Shown here: positions 1 to 8,324 of the stretch, piece by piece
Layout: each line of letters starts with the position of its first letter
How positions within the stretch are numbered: position 1 is the first letter of the stretch
NCBI GenBank assembly: GCA_005879815.1
Contig: VBKA01000052.1
Span: 3,531 to 30,887, forward strand
DNA from: Chloroflexota bacterium
GTDB taxonomy: Bacteria; Chloroflexota; Limnocylindria; QHBO01
Reading direction: 5' to 3'
Length of the DNA stretch: 27,357 bases
Notes under the pieces: generated by a model
Seen by the model: only the letters and a program-made list of their open reading frames with translations
Database searches by the model: none
What the model was told of the DNA's origin: nothing
Position numbers and translations under genes: made by a program

Positions 1-2
1 AC

Positions 3-1229
3 CATTCGCCCCGCCCACGCAGCCTGAGTCCCACACGCCGGGCGCTCCTTGGCGCCGGCGTTTCGACGCTCGCCATCTCCCTGGCGCTCTCGATTGCGCC
101 GGCATGGGCCAAGAACAGCGATGGCGCACCCAACGGCAACGGCGGCGGGGTGCCTGGGACCGTAAAGCTTCGCGACGCGACCACGAGTGACCTGGTCCCG
201 GAGACGGCCAACGATCCGAACGTCTGCGCGTTCTCGATCGTGTTCGAGTACAACCCGCCGACCGCAGGCACCTGGCAGATCCTGAGCTGGCCACCGACCG
301 GCGACGGCAGCCAGGTTTCGAGTGGTTCATGGGACAGCACTCCGTCCGGCACTGACGAGACCGATGTGATGACACTTGGCGCCGGCCACTATCGGCTGGA
401 GTATCAGTCGACGGACGCGTCGAATTCGCGCAACAAGACCTTCTGGGTCGCGGACGGCTGCGAGGGGTCCACCGGGGGCTCTGGCGGAGGCGATGAGCAG
501 GGCGATGTGCCCAGCGACCCGCCCGCCGGAGGCGATGAGCAAGGCTCCGGCGGTGCTGGCGACCAGCAGGGCGACACCGGCGACGCCGGCGGCCAGGGCC
601 AGGACCAGCAGGGCGACACCGGAAGCGGTGAGCAGGCCGGCGACGCCGGCGGCCAAGGCCAAGACCAGCAGGGCGACACCGGCGGGACCGGCGGCCAGGG
701 CCAGGACCAGCAGGGCGACACCGGCGACCAGGGCCAGGACCAGCAGGGCGACGCCGGCGACACCGGCGGCCAGGGCCAGGACCAGCAGGGCGGGACCGGC
801 GGCCAGGGCCAGGACCAGCAGGGTGACACCGGGAGCGGTGAGCAGGCCGGCGGGACTGGCGGCCAGGGCCAGGATCAGCAGGGCGACACCAGCGGGACCG
901 GCGAGCAGACAGGCGAAGGTGACGTCCAGGGCGCCACGGGTGGCGACCAGAGTGGGTCCGGCGGCTCGTCTGATCAGCCGGGCAATGGCGATCAGCCAGG
1001 CAATGGCGGCTCGCAATCGAGTGATGGGGCGTCCCCGCAGCCTGACAACCACGGCAGCGGCACCCAGGGCGTCAATGCGCCGGCCGCCGGCAATGGAGGC
1101 CCGACGCTCCCCGACACGGCAACGACGCCGGTGTCCGTCTTGAGCCCGCTGCTTGCGGCGCTCGGGCTGCTGCTCGTGATCGCAGCCCACCCATTTATCC
1201 GTCGTTCGGCGCTCGCGGATCGCGCCTGA
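3..1229 (+). CDS. Secreted repeat-rich surface protein with C-terminal anchor (5' partial)
   Basis: The frame is open to the left edge and has no ATG, GTG or TTG before the GTG at 150, so the true start lies outside the window. The first visible residues form a signal peptide: a twin-arginine/basic stretch, a hydrophobic core (about codons 18-34) and an AWA cleavage site near nt 108, followed by KNSDG. A GTG start at 150 would remove that signal. A globular part of about 100 residues follows (two Cys, at CAFS and DGCEG), then a Gly/Gln/Asp-rich region with seven QGQDQQG units (nt 586-895). The C-terminus has LPDTA, a hydrophobic segment and an RR-containing tail, which is the layout of a sortase sorting signal, although LPDTA departs from LPxTG. 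The likely place is the cell surface. I recognise no enzymatic domain. Without a sortase it could simply be a C-terminal membrane anchor. Confidence 0.75.
   Translation, partial: HSPRPRSLSPTRRALLGAGVSTLAISLALSIAPAWAKNSDGAPNGNGGGVPGTVKLRDATTSDLVPETANDPNVCAFSIVFEYNPPTAGTWQILSWPPTGDGSQVSSGSWDSTPSGTDETDVMTLGAGHYRLEYQSTDASNSRNKTFWVADGCEGSTGGSGGGDEQGDVPSDPPAGGDEQGSGGAGDQQGDTGDAGGQGQDQQGDTGSGEQAGDAGGQGQDQQGDTGGTGGQGQDQQGDTGDQGQDQQGDAGDTGGQGQDQQGGTGGQGQDQQGDTGSGEQAGGTGGQGQDQQGDTSGTGEQTGEGDVQGATGGDQSGSGGSSDQPGNGDQPGNGGSQSSDGASPQPDNHGSGTQGVNAPAAGNGGPTLPDTATTPVSVLSPLLAALGLLLVIAAHPFIRRSALADRA
586..895 (+). repeat. In-frame coding repeats, seven QGQDQQG units
   Basis: Tandem, imperfect in-frame units of about 27-60 nt encode QGQDQQG followed by variable linkers (DTG, DTGSGEQAG, GTGG, DAGDTGG). 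Two units carry the same longer linker SGEQAG, which suggests copying of larger blocks. The repeats keep all frames on both strands open, which produces long spurious ORFs here. The array probably varies in length between strains. Confidence 0.85.
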
Positions 1230-1259
1230 CGGAAGGGGAGTCCTGCCCCTCCCCTGCGG

Positions 1260-1290
1260 AACGCCGGCCCCAGTGCCCGGGGCCGGCGTT
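1260..1290 (+). terminator. Strong GC hairpin, likely terminator of the surface-protein gene
   Basis: A perfect 12-bp inverted repeat (1260-1271 with 1279-1290; left arm AACGCCGGCCCC) has a 7-nt loop and starts 31 nt after the TGA at 1229. A T-run is lacking (CTCGTGTCT follows), so it is either an atypical intrinsic terminator or an mRNA-stabilising hairpin. A weaker 7-bp hairpin (1234-1240 with 1249-1255) lies just before it. Confidence 0.6.
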
Positions 1291-1341
1291 CTCGTGTCTA
1301 CACATCGCCGTTCGCTGAGTTGCGCCCCGCCGCATCGGTCC

Positions 1342-1347
1342 CACAAT
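1342..1347 (+). promoter_or_regulatory. -10-like CACAAT, 6 nt before the msrB ATG
   Basis: CACAAT ends 6 nt before the ATG at 1354 and no Shine-Dalgarno sequence is present. The spacing matches that of several other genes in this window, so transcription probably starts at or next to the A of the ATG (leaderless). Confidence 0.45.
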
Positions 1348-1353
1348 GTGGTC

Positions 1354-1767
1354 ATGCAGAAGATCGACAAGCCCGACGCCACGTGGCGCCAGGAGCTGAC
1401 ACCCGAGCAATTTCACGTCCTTCGCGAGAAGGGCACCGAGCGTGCCTTCACCGGCATCTACTGGGATGAGCACACGCCCGGCCTCTACCGCTGCGCCGCC
1501 TGCGGCAACCCTCTCTTCAGCAGCGATACCAAATTCGAGTCGGGAACCGGGTGGCCGAGCTTCACGAGCCCGGTCAACGATGGCAGCGTGGAAACCGAGA
1601 CCGACCGTTCGTTCTTCATGAGCAGAACCGAGGTCCTTTGTTCCGCCTGCGGTGGTCACCTCGGGCACGTCTTCCCCGACGGACCGCGCCCCACCGGGTT
1701 GCGCTATTGCATCAACTCGGCGTCGCTGACCTTGGAACCGGCGCCAGAACCGATCCAGGAGGTCTAG
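1354..1767 (+). CDS. msrB: Peptide-methionine (R)-S-oxide reductase
   Basis: This 137-residue enzyme reduces methionine-R-sulfoxide in oxidised proteins. It spans the whole MsrB family length. Visible landmarks are the structural zinc pairs C47AAC50 and C96SAC99, GWPSF near 67-70 and the catalytic cysteine C119 in RYCINSASL. The position where many MsrBs carry a recycling Cys (SGCGWPSF) is Thr here (SGTGWPSF), so a one-Cys type regenerated by another thiol is likely. An upstream in-frame ATG (1273) would start inside the terminator hairpin. The ATG at 1354 gives the usual N-terminus and has a -10-like box 6 nt ahead. The 3' end overlaps the convergent nuclease/helicase gene by 56 nt. Confidence 0.95.
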   Translation: MQKIDKPDATWRQELTPEQFHVLREKGTERAFTGIYWDEHTPGLYRCAACGNPLFSSDTKFESGTGWPSFTSPVNDGSVETETDRSFFMSRTEVLCSACGGHLGHVFPDGPRPTGLRYCINSASLTLEPAPEPIQEV

Positions 1768-4700
1768 CTCCCACCTCCCCACCGGCCATCTCGACGAATC
1801 GGCAGAGCGCATTCGCCAGCCGCATCTGAAGCGGCGTGTGCACGCGGACCTTCAGGAGCTCCGGCGATCCGACGATCACCGCAAGACACCGACCGCGCGA
1901 GGTCGCCACGTTGAGCCGGTTGAGGGAATACAGGAACTCCATCGATCGAGGCAACTCGTCCTGCGAGGAGCTGGCCAGCGAGTAGAGCACGACTGCAGCC
2001 TCCTGGCCCTGGAGCTTGTCGACGGTTCCCACCCGCGGCGGACCTGGCAAGTACGGAGCGCGTGCGGCGATCGGCGCGAGCCGCTCCGCGAGCAGCTCGA
2101 CCTGGGCGTTGTACGGTGCCAGGACTAGCAGCGAGGCCGGGCTGAGCGGCTGCGCCGGCGCACTCGAAGAGGTCCATTCCCCACCCAGAAGGTCCCGATA
2201 CAGCGCCTCGATGAGGTCAGCCTCCTCCTCGCTCGAGTTGCGATTCCCGCGATGCGCGACGGCTCGCCATCGCACGCCGGTTCCGGTCAGGTCGCCGGCG
2301 GCATGCATGGACTGGAGAGCGGTCTCCGGCGCTGCCCGGAGCCTGCCCTCGTAGAAGACCTCGCTGGTGAATGTGTTCACGTCCGGATGAAGCCGATGTG
2401 TCTCTGGGAGGAAGAGGCCGTGTCGGGGATCGATGACGGCGCGCCCATCGAGGACGAACTCCAGCGAAGAGCGATCCACTCCCTCCGGATGGGCGCCCTT
2501 CTTCACCTGCGACAGCTGCTGTGGATCGCCCAGGAGCACCACGTTCCGCGCCGCGCGTGACACGGCGACCACGTTGGCGAGGGACATTTGCCCCGCCTCG
2601 TCGACGAAGATCGTGTCGACCTGATCCTCGAAATCGCCGCGAGCCCACAGCCAGGCCGTTCCCGCGGCCACGTCCACGTCCCGATTGCGCACCAGGCGCA
2701 GGACCTCGTCATTGCTCTCGGCCGCCTCGTAGCGCCAGCTGATTTGGACCGTCTCGTCGCTCTCGATCTTGCGGACAGCTCGCACTGGCACGCCCTGCGC
2801 CTGGGCATGATCGAGCACCGTGTCGAGCAGGTTTGTCAGGGCCCGATGCGTAAACGCGGTGATCGCAACCTGCCTGCCCGCGCGAATGAGCTCAAGGACC
2901 ATCTCCGCGCCCAGGTAGGTCTTCCCGGCTCCGGGCGGGCCCTGGATCGGCAGCACTGTCCCGTCGAGCTGGACGACGAGCCGCCGAGCGATCCGGTCCA
3001 CGGATGCGCCGGGAGGCACGAGGTCGGTGCCGTCCGCCTGGCCCGCCCGCGGAGGCCGCCGAAGCAGGAACTCGCGGGCCGCCCGATACGGCCCGGGACC
3101 GTTCATGCCGTTGTCGCGGACCCACTCGCCAATCCGCTCGAGGGCTTCCTTCTGTGCCCCTGCATTGATGGGCTCCGTCGGGATGAGCGATGTCGGGTGT
3201 GGCCTGGGGTGTTTCATGCCCCACTGCAAGTCGAGGACGCCGTGCAGCGCGTCGAGCGCCATGATGGCTCCCGCTGACTTCTGGGTCGCGGGGTTCGCGA
3301 CGTCATCGCCCACCTTCAGGCGATACGACTGCTCGGGATCGAAGCGATAACGATGCCGTACCGACTGCTTCGGGCGGTCGACCTCACCGACCCACGTGAG
3401 CTGTCCAATTGCCTCCTCGTCATCCACGAGCTGCGCGTCTGACTTGCTGCAGCGGTCGAAGAAAGCCCACCATTCGACCTTCTCCTCGCGCCGATGCCAT
3501 TCGAGCAGGTTGGCGAGCAACCACCTGCCCTGGAGCTCGGGATCCGCGATGCGCTGTTCGGCAACCAGCGGAACGCGTTCGAGCAGCTTCCCCGCGAGCT
3601 CCGCGATGCGGCGGTCGCGATCCGTGAGGCCCTTCTCGAGCTCATCGGTCAGCTGGGGACGCTCGAGGACGCGGCCGGTGCGGGCCTCGAGATCCGTTCG
3701 TCGCGCTTCCAGCCAATCGCGCAGCTCGGCGTTCGACCGGCAGTCATCTCGGTTGTAGGCGGCAATCTCCGCCAGGATGGCCTCATCTGGAGCGCCGGCA
3801 CTCGCCGAACGCATATATGCCTCGTAGCGAACGATGCTCGAGCCGGCGTCGCGCAGGGCAACCTCGCGGCCGAGACCGTAGAGCGGCTCGAGCTTCTTGA
3901 TCGAGTAGCTCGGCGTTCCGATGCGCAGGCCCTGGCGCACGATCTTGTAGAGGTCTACGAAGAGCCCGCCGCGCAGCATGCTGTCGACCTCCTGCTCCCG
4001 GGTGGCGTGGCGGGTCGACAGCATCCCCATCCGGCTGCGCTCGTAGGCGGCGTAGTGATAGACGTGCATGCCCGGCTCGCCGCGCCATCGGTCCATCACG
4101 AAATCGACGAAGCTCTCGAAGGCCACCTTCTCCTGCGAGCGGTCATGTGCCCACCAGGTGCGGAATGCCGGGTCCCCGCCAGCGTCGCGGTTGGCGGGGT
4201 CCCAGACCCCGAAGAGGTACTCGAGGCCGTCCTCCTCTGCGTACGGATCGCCCTCGATATCGAAGAACAGATCTCCGGGTGAGGGCGGCGGAGGACCGGC
4301 CAAACCCAGGTTCGCTTGCGGCGGCAGGTATTCGAAGAGCGGGGCGTCGTGGCCTCGGGAGCGATGCTGCAGGCTCGCCTGGTCACGGAGGCCAGCCAAG
4401 GCAGCCGCGGAGATGCCGTCGACGATTGGTGGCGGCTCCGGGAGGAGCGCGAGATCGGTCAGGGTGCCGATGCCGGCTGTCTCCAGGCGCTGCACCTGGT
4501 CGTTGCGCATGCCGGCCACCTGGCTCAGGTGGTCCGCATCCACGCGCATGGCGGTGCAGTAGGCGTCCCAGCGACACACGCCGCAGTGCGAGACCGGCGG
4601 GGGGACGGCCGCCAGCGGAAACGCTTCCGCCGCACTGCTCGCGATCTCCGCCAGGAATCGGTCCCTCACGCTCCGGAAGTAGGCGAGGTAGTCGTTGAGC

Positions 4701-5275
4701 CGATGACTGTCGATCCGGTGGCCGCTGCCGCCGAGAGCAACGTGCATCAGCTCCGGCATGCGGCCCTGGATACTGGCCAGCAGGTCCGAGTAGACGCACA
4801 TCTGCAGGAGCGCGCCGCCCTTCGTGCGGCGTGCCAGCTTGGTGTCAACCACCTCGTAGTGGTGCTCGCCCAGGGAGCTCTCGCCATCAACCCGCCGCAG
4901 GAAGTCGACGTATCCAAGCCAGGTGCCGTTGAAGAGCGTGGCCTGGTAGATGACGTCCGCACCCTCCTGCATGAGTTCGAGCGTTCGGGCAGCATCACGC
5001 TCGATGTGTTCGAGCCGGCTTGCCCCGTCGCTCGCGTCAGGTGCGAACCGGCCGTCGACGATCTCGTGGCCGAGCTCCCGCAGGTAGGCGCGGAACCGCC
5101 GCTCGTGCTCAAGGCCTCGCTCCTGGAGGATGGCGAGCTCGGGATCGTCGCGGGTTGGCCGTTCGACCGCACCCGCAAGCGATGCGCGCTCGAGCACCGT
5201 CAGGTTCTGGCACTCGAGAAATCCGACCAGGTCCGTCGCCGAATAGACGGTTCGACCGTCTTCCAGCAGCTGCAT
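1712..5275 (-). CDS. TM0106-type RecB-like Fe-S nuclease / RNase H-like / SF1 helicase
   Basis: This 1187-residue protein has three modules. Residues 1-245 form a RecB/Cas4-like PD-(D/E)XK nuclease: GYVDF (D124), VVDTK (D144, K146), a Q158-x3-Y162 motif, and cysteines C22 and C231-x2-C234-x5-C240, the one-plus-three pattern of Fe-S nucleases such as AddB, Dna2 and Cas4. Residues 334-525 form a YprB-like RNase H/exonuclease fold (DIEGD at 339-343, YNRDDC at 508). Residues 770-1187 form a Upf1/Dna2-like SF1 helicase: Walker A GPPGAGKT 779-786, VDEAGQ 891-896, GDPQQ 916-920, ETHR 958, then KLQGQE and NVATSRGR near the end. It probably processes DNA ends or branched DNA; the substrate is unknown. 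The ATG at 5275 has GGAGGG 7 nt upstream and a TAGGCT -10-like box. It is monocistronic and divergent from the two-component genes. Confidence 0.9.
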   Translation of the reverse strand: MQLLEDGRTVYSATDLVGFLECQNLTVLERASLAGAVERPTRDDPELAILQERGLEHERRFRAYLRELGHEIVDGRFAPDASDGASRLEHIERDAARTLELMQEGADVIYQATLFNGTWLGYVDFLRRVDGESSLGEHHYEVVDTKLARRTKGGALLQMCVYSDLLASIQGRMPELMHVALGGSGHRIDSHRLNDYLAYFRSVRDRFLAEIASSAAEAFPLAAVPPPVSHCGVCRWDAYCTAMRVDADHLSQVAGMRNDQVQRLETAGIGTLTDLALLPEPPPIVDGISAAALAGLRDQASLQHRSRGHDAPLFEYLPPQANLGLAGPPPPSPGDLFFDIEGDPYAEEDGLEYLFGVWDPANRDAGGDPAFRTWWAHDRSQEKVAFESFVDFVMDRWRGEPGMHVYHYAAYERSRMGMLSTRHATREQEVDSMLRGGLFVDLYKIVRQGLRIGTPSYSIKKLEPLYGLGREVALRDAGSSIVRYEAYMRSASAGAPDEAILAEIAAYNRDDCRSNAELRDWLEARRTDLEARTGRVLERPQLTDELEKGLTDRDRRIAELAGKLLERVPLVAEQRIADPELQGRWLLANLLEWHRREEKVEWWAFFDRCSKSDAQLVDDEEAIGQLTWVGEVDRPKQSVRHRYRFDPEQSYRLKVGDDVANPATQKSAGAIMALDALHGVLDLQWGMKHPRPHPTSLIPTEPINAGAQKEALERIGEWVRDNGMNGPGPYRAAREFLLRRPPRAGQADGTDLVPPGASVDRIARRLVVQLDGTVLPIQGPPGAGKTYLGAEMVLELIRAGRQVAITAFTHRALTNLLDTVLDHAQAQGVPVRAVRKIESDETVQISWRYEAAESNDEVLRLVRNRDVDVAAGTAWLWARGDFEDQVDTIFVDEAGQMSLANVVAVSRAARNVVLLGDPQQLSQVKKGAHPEGVDRSSLEFVLDGRAVIDPRHGLFLPETHRLHPDVNTFTSEVFYEGRLRAAPETALQSMHAAGDLTGTGVRWRAVAHRGNRNSSEEEADLIEALYRDLLGGEWTSSSAPAQPLSPASLLVLAPYNAQVELLAERLAPIAARAPYLPGPPRVGTVDKLQGQEAAVVLYSLASSSQDELPRSMEFLYSLNRLNVATSRGRCLAVIVGSPELLKVRVHTPLQMRLANALCRFVEMAGGEVGARPPGSVLAPVPRSATPS

Positions 5276-5369
5276 CAGGGCGCCCTCCGCACGGGGGGAA
5301 GCCTAGTCGCCCGCGTGACAGCTCGAATGTCGCGAACTGCGCCGCGGGGGTCGTGCAGTCGGCCGGGCT

Positions 5370-5387
5370 TTCAGAGTCCATTCAGGG
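5370..5387 (+). promoter_or_regulatory. Candidate OmpR-family operator: direct heptamer repeat
   Basis: TTCAGAG and TTCAGGG are separated by 4 nt, an 11-bp pitch that matches the head-to-tail sites bound by OmpR/PhoB-type dimers. The site is about 66 bp before the -10-like box of the response regulator downstream, so autoregulation is plausible. It could also control the divergent nuclease/helicase gene. Confidence 0.4.
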
Positions 5388-5452
5388 ATGGCGGCAACGC
5401 TCCGCGATGATGAGCTTGAATCTGGACGAGAAGCGGCCGACTGACGGTCTGC

Positions 5453-5458
5453 GATAGT
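5453..5458 (+). promoter_or_regulatory. -10-like GATAGT, 7 nt before the response-regulator ATG
   Basis: GATAGT keeps four of six TATAAT positions, including A2 and T6. Seven nt separate it from the ATG at 5466 and there is no Shine-Dalgarno, so the mRNA is probably leaderless. No good -35 box is visible. Confidence 0.5.
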
Positions 5459-5465
5459 TCGACCC

Positions 5466-6197
5466 ATGCACCTGCTCGTCGTCGAGGATGACGCCCGACT
5501 CCGCCGGCTCCTGAGTCGGCTGTTGAGCGTCGATCGCCACGTTGTTGAGGAAGCCGCGGACGCGCGCACCGCGCTCGAGCTCGCTCGGATGGCCGACGGT
5601 CTGGACGCCATCATCCTGGACATCGGTCTGCCAGACCGATCCGGCCTTGAGGTCGCCAAGGACCTTCGCGCGCGGGGCTCATCGGTCCCCATCCTGATGC
5701 TCACGGCGCGCGACGCGATCGACGATCGCGTGCGAGGCCTGGATTCGGGGGCCGATGACTATCTGGTCAAGCCGTTCGCGTACGAGGAGCTATCGGCGCG
5801 GCTGCGCGCACTTGGGCGCCGAGGCCGGAACGGAACCCGGCGCACGGCAAGGCTGGTGAATGGACCGATCACCCTCGACGAGGCCATGCGGGAGGTCACC
5901 GTCGCGGGACGGGTGGTAGCCCTCTCGCCGCGGGAGTTCTCCCTGCTCGAATGCTTCCTGCGGCATCCGGGCCAGGCGCTCAGCCGCGACCAGCTGCTCG
6001 ACGCCGCGTGGCCCTACGGCGTGGCCGTCACTCCGAACACCGTGGACGCCTACGTCCACCTCCTTCGCGAGAAGCTGGGCCCGGTGGGCAGCGCCCGGAT
6101 CAGGACCGAACGGGGCGTCGGCTACCGTCTGCTGGCGCGGGAGCGCACATCGCGGCCGGAGCGGAGGGAGGGATCCGGGGTGGAGGTTCGGCCGTGA
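5466..6197 (+). CDS. OmpR/PhoB-family response regulator
   Basis: This 243-residue cytoplasmic transcription regulator is phosphorylated by the kinase encoded next. The receiver domain (1-115) has the acidic pair D8/D9, phospho-acceptor D52 in LDIGLP, T80 and K102 in VKPF. The C-terminal winged-helix DNA-binding domain (about 130-225) has SPREFSLLECFLRHPG and ends in RTERGVGYRL. The length is standard, with a short extra arginine-rich tail. The final codons overlap the kinase start as GTGA, so the two are translationally coupled. A heptamer direct repeat at 5370-5387 is a candidate target site. The regulated stimulus cannot be told from sequence. Confidence 0.95.
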   Translation: MHLLVVEDDARLRRLLSRLLSVDRHVVEEAADARTALELARMADGLDAIILDIGLPDRSGLEVAKDLRARGSSVPILMLTARDAIDDRVRGLDSGADDYLVKPFAYEELSARLRALGRRGRNGTRRTARLVNGPITLDEAMREVTVAGRVVALSPREFSLLECFLRHPGQALSRDQLLDAAWPYGVAVTPNTVDAYVHLLREKLGPVGSARIRTERGVGYRLLARERTSRPERREGSGVEVRP

Positions 6198-7522
6198 GCC
6201 GGCTCCGGACGCTCTTCGCCCCCGAACCGAGACGCGAGTCTGCCGCCGAGGGCGACATTCGCCTGCTGCGGGGGGTTCGCTGGCGGCTCGTCGCCTGGAG
6301 CGGCGCGATCACGCTGGCCATCCTTTTCGTGCTTGGGGTTGCGGTCTACGCAACCACCGCCGCAAACCTGGCGAGATCTACCGAGGCCGCGCTGCAGGCT
6401 CGTGCGAGACAAATCGACGAGACGTTGAGCCGCCCGGGCTTCCCGGGACCGGGGCCGGACCTGTATCACACCATCGGGTTGGCGATCGGCGGGCCGGCCT
6501 CAGGCACGATCGGCGTGATCGTCACGCCGCAGAACGTCGCATTCATCCCGCGCGATGCCCCGACCCAGGGCCTCCCCATCTCCGATGCGATCACCAGCGC
6601 GCGCACCTCCGGGCATGCGCAGCTGCGCGAGGTCCAGCTCAGCGGAGCCTCTGCGAGGGTCTTGACCGAGCCGGTCGACCTTGGCGACGGCCGCTACGTG
6701 ATCCAGGTCGTCGCGTTCCGGAACGCGGAGGAGAGCACCCTGGGAACCCTCCTCCTGATACTGCTATTCGGGGGGCTCGGCGCCGTGGGGATGGCATCGG
6801 CCGGCGGCTGGCTGTACGCGTCGCGGGCACTGGTCCCCATCCGGGATTCACTCCGGCGCCAGCGTGAGTTCGCTGCCGACGCCTCGCATGAGCTGCGGAC
6901 GCCACTCACCATCCTGCGCGGTTCGCTCGAAGACCTGCACCGTCACCCCGACCAGCCAGTCGGGAAGGTCGGGACCGCTCTCGAGGACATGGGCGCCGAG
7001 GTCGTGCACATGACCGAGCTCGTCGACGGGCTTCTCCTGCTGGCGCGCGCCGACTCGGGGGTGGTCGAGCTCCAACGGGGCACCGTCGACCTTGCGGATG
7101 CGGCGACTGCCGCCCTGGGCGAGCTCACGCCGATTGCCACCGAGCGCGGCGTGAACCTCGCGTTCGACGGCCAACCAACGCAGGTCACCGGCGACTTCGC
7201 GCGCCTGCGTCAATTGGCGGTGATCCTTGTCGACAACGCCATCCGGCATGCGGGTGGACCCGCCCAGGTCAGCGTGCACGTCGCTCGCGAAGGCAGCGCC
7301 GCCGTCCTCCAGGTCGAAGATACCGGCCGGGGGATCCGGGCCGACGACATCGGGCATGTCTTCGAGCGCTTCTGGCGAGCGTCCGATGCCCCACCTGGAG
7401 GACTCGGGCTCGGTCTGGCGATCGCATCCTGGATCGCCGAACGCCACGGCGGTTCGATCAGCGCAGCGGATCGTCCGGGTGGAGGAGCGCGTTTCGAGGT
7501 GCGGCTGCCCGCATCGGCCTAG
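6194..7522 (+). CDS. Two-component sensor histidine kinase
   Basis: This 442-residue membrane kinase is the partner of the preceding regulator. The GTG start at 6194 overlaps the regulator stop (GTGA) and has GGAGGT 6 nt upstream; the longer open frame to the left is only a shadow. The order is TM1 (about 31-55), an extracytoplasmic sensor region of about 125 residues without a recognisable fold, TM2 (about 183-209), a HisKA domain with phospho-acceptor H232 in SHELRTPL, and HATPase_c with the N-box DNAIRH (N348), DTGRG 376-380 and GLGLGLA 403-409. There is little room for a HAMP linker between TM2 and the His box, although SRALVPIRDSLRRQREF resembles its end. The stop overlaps that of the opposite lipoprotein gene by 4 nt. 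Confidence 0.95.
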   Translation: MSRLRTLFAPEPRRESAAEGDIRLLRGVRWRLVAWSGAITLAILFVLGVAVYATTAANLARSTEAALQARARQIDETLSRPGFPGPGPDLYHTIGLAIGGPASGTIGVIVTPQNVAFIPRDAPTQGLPISDAITSARTSGHAQLREVQLSGASARVLTEPVDLGDGRYVIQVVAFRNAEESTLGTLLLILLFGGLGAVGMASAGGWLYASRALVPIRDSLRRQREFAADASHELRTPLTILRGSLEDLHRHPDQPVGKVGTALEDMGAEVVHMTELVDGLLLLARADSGVVELQRGTVDLADAATAALGELTPIATERGVNLAFDGQPTQVTGDFARLRQLAVILVDNAIRHAGGPAQVSVHVAREGSAAVLQVEDTGRGIRADDIGHVFERFWRASDAPPGGLGLGLAIASWIAERHGGSISAADRPGGGARFEVRLPASA

Positions 7523-8316
7523 AGGGGGAGACGGACGACCGACACCGCCCAGCTGCAATCGGAGTCGACGTGGAGGAAGAGGTCGCCGCGCAGCGTGGGG
7601 TGCTGGGCGAAGAAGGACGGCTGCACGGTGCCGGGCGCGGGAGCATCGGAGGCGGAGGTCCTCAGGAAGATCACCGCCTTGCCGCCGGCAGGTGTGAGCG
7701 TGCCGGTGAAGTGGCAGATCGATCCTGCCGGCTTGGCGATCGGCAGCGCCAGGGCCCAGCGCAACGCGGTGTTGCCTTCGACCCGGAAGGGGCCGAAGTC
7801 CGCGTCCGTCACGCCTGCATACCCGGCCACGAAGGCAGGGCCGTTCGCAGGCGGCCTGGCGGATGGGTCAGGAGCGATGAAGGCGTCCGGCGCGAATCCG
7901 GCCGCCAGCCAACCCTCGTTGAAGGGCGGCTTGGCCGGGTCAGCGTCGCGCACGAGGTACCAGCCAAACCTGCCGGTCCGTATCGGGCCGAGCACGACCT
8001 GGACGACGGCTCCTGATGGCAGCAGGGCCGCAACGCCCCACTGGGTGCCGGGAAGGTCGCGTAGCCTGACGGTCGTGCGCGTTGCGGCCATGGCGCCGGC
8101 CTGGAAGACAGGGACCTTGGCCTGGTCCGGCGCGGGCTCGGGCGTGGCCGACGGGGTAGGCGTGGGCTCGGTCGTTGGAGTCGGCGTAGGGACGGACGAA
8201 ACCGATGGCAGCGCGGGCGACGCTGGCTCGGAAGGTCCAGCCAGGCACCCGGCAAGCACGACAGAGAGCAGGAGGAGGCTGGCGATGGGGCGCCACCGCG
8301 TCGATTGCCGGGTCAT
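7519..8316 (-). CDS. Lipoprotein with SH3-like domain
   Basis: This predicted lipoprotein has 265 residues. The open frame extends to 8379, but the ATG at 8316 places a proper signal (basic MTRQSTRWRP, hydrophobic core, lipobox LAGC at 21-24) at the N-terminus and has a TACGGT box 8 nt ahead. A Pro/Thr-rich linker (about 40-65) follows the lipid anchor. Residues about 80-150 (TTVRLRDLPG ... GWYLVRD ... EGWLAAGF) look like a bacterial SH3-type repeat. The remaining about 110 residues contain two Cys (SICHF and DSDCSW) that could form a disulfide. The function is unknown; the domain suggests wall or surface binding. It is tail-to-tail with the sensor kinase and may be unrelated to it. Confidence 0.85.
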   Translation of the reverse strand: MTRQSTRWRPIASLLLLSVVLAGCLAGPSEPASPALPSVSSVPTPTPTTEPTPTPSATPEPAPDQAKVPVFQAGAMAATRTTVRLRDLPGTQWGVAALLPSGAVVQVVLGPIRTGRFGWYLVRDADPAKPPFNEGWLAAGFAPDAFIAPDPSARPPANGPAFVAGYAGVTDADFGPFRVEGNTALRWALALPIAKPAGSICHFTGTLTPAGGKAVIFLRTSASDAPAPGTVQPSFFAQHPTLRGDLFLHVDSDCSWAVSVVRLPL

Positions 8317-8324
8317 CGGTCGAG

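Noticed and set aside
586..895. CRISPR-like repetition
   Set aside because: Units vary in length, stay in frame and encode QGQDQQG; there are no equal-length unique spacers and no cas genes.
327..1382. Long minus-strand ORF (351 codons) opposite the surface-protein gene
   Set aside because: Its product is a low-complexity Ala/Leu/Val repeat produced by the coding repeats. It crosses the terminator hairpin and msrB start and matches no family.
4316..5410. Plus-strand 364-codon ORF inside the nuclease/helicase
   Set aside because: It is opposite the conserved Fe-S nuclease part and shows no domain.
5388..5444. 18-codon ORF upstream of the response regulator
   Set aside because: It has no ribosome-binding site and ends before the regulator's -10-like box.
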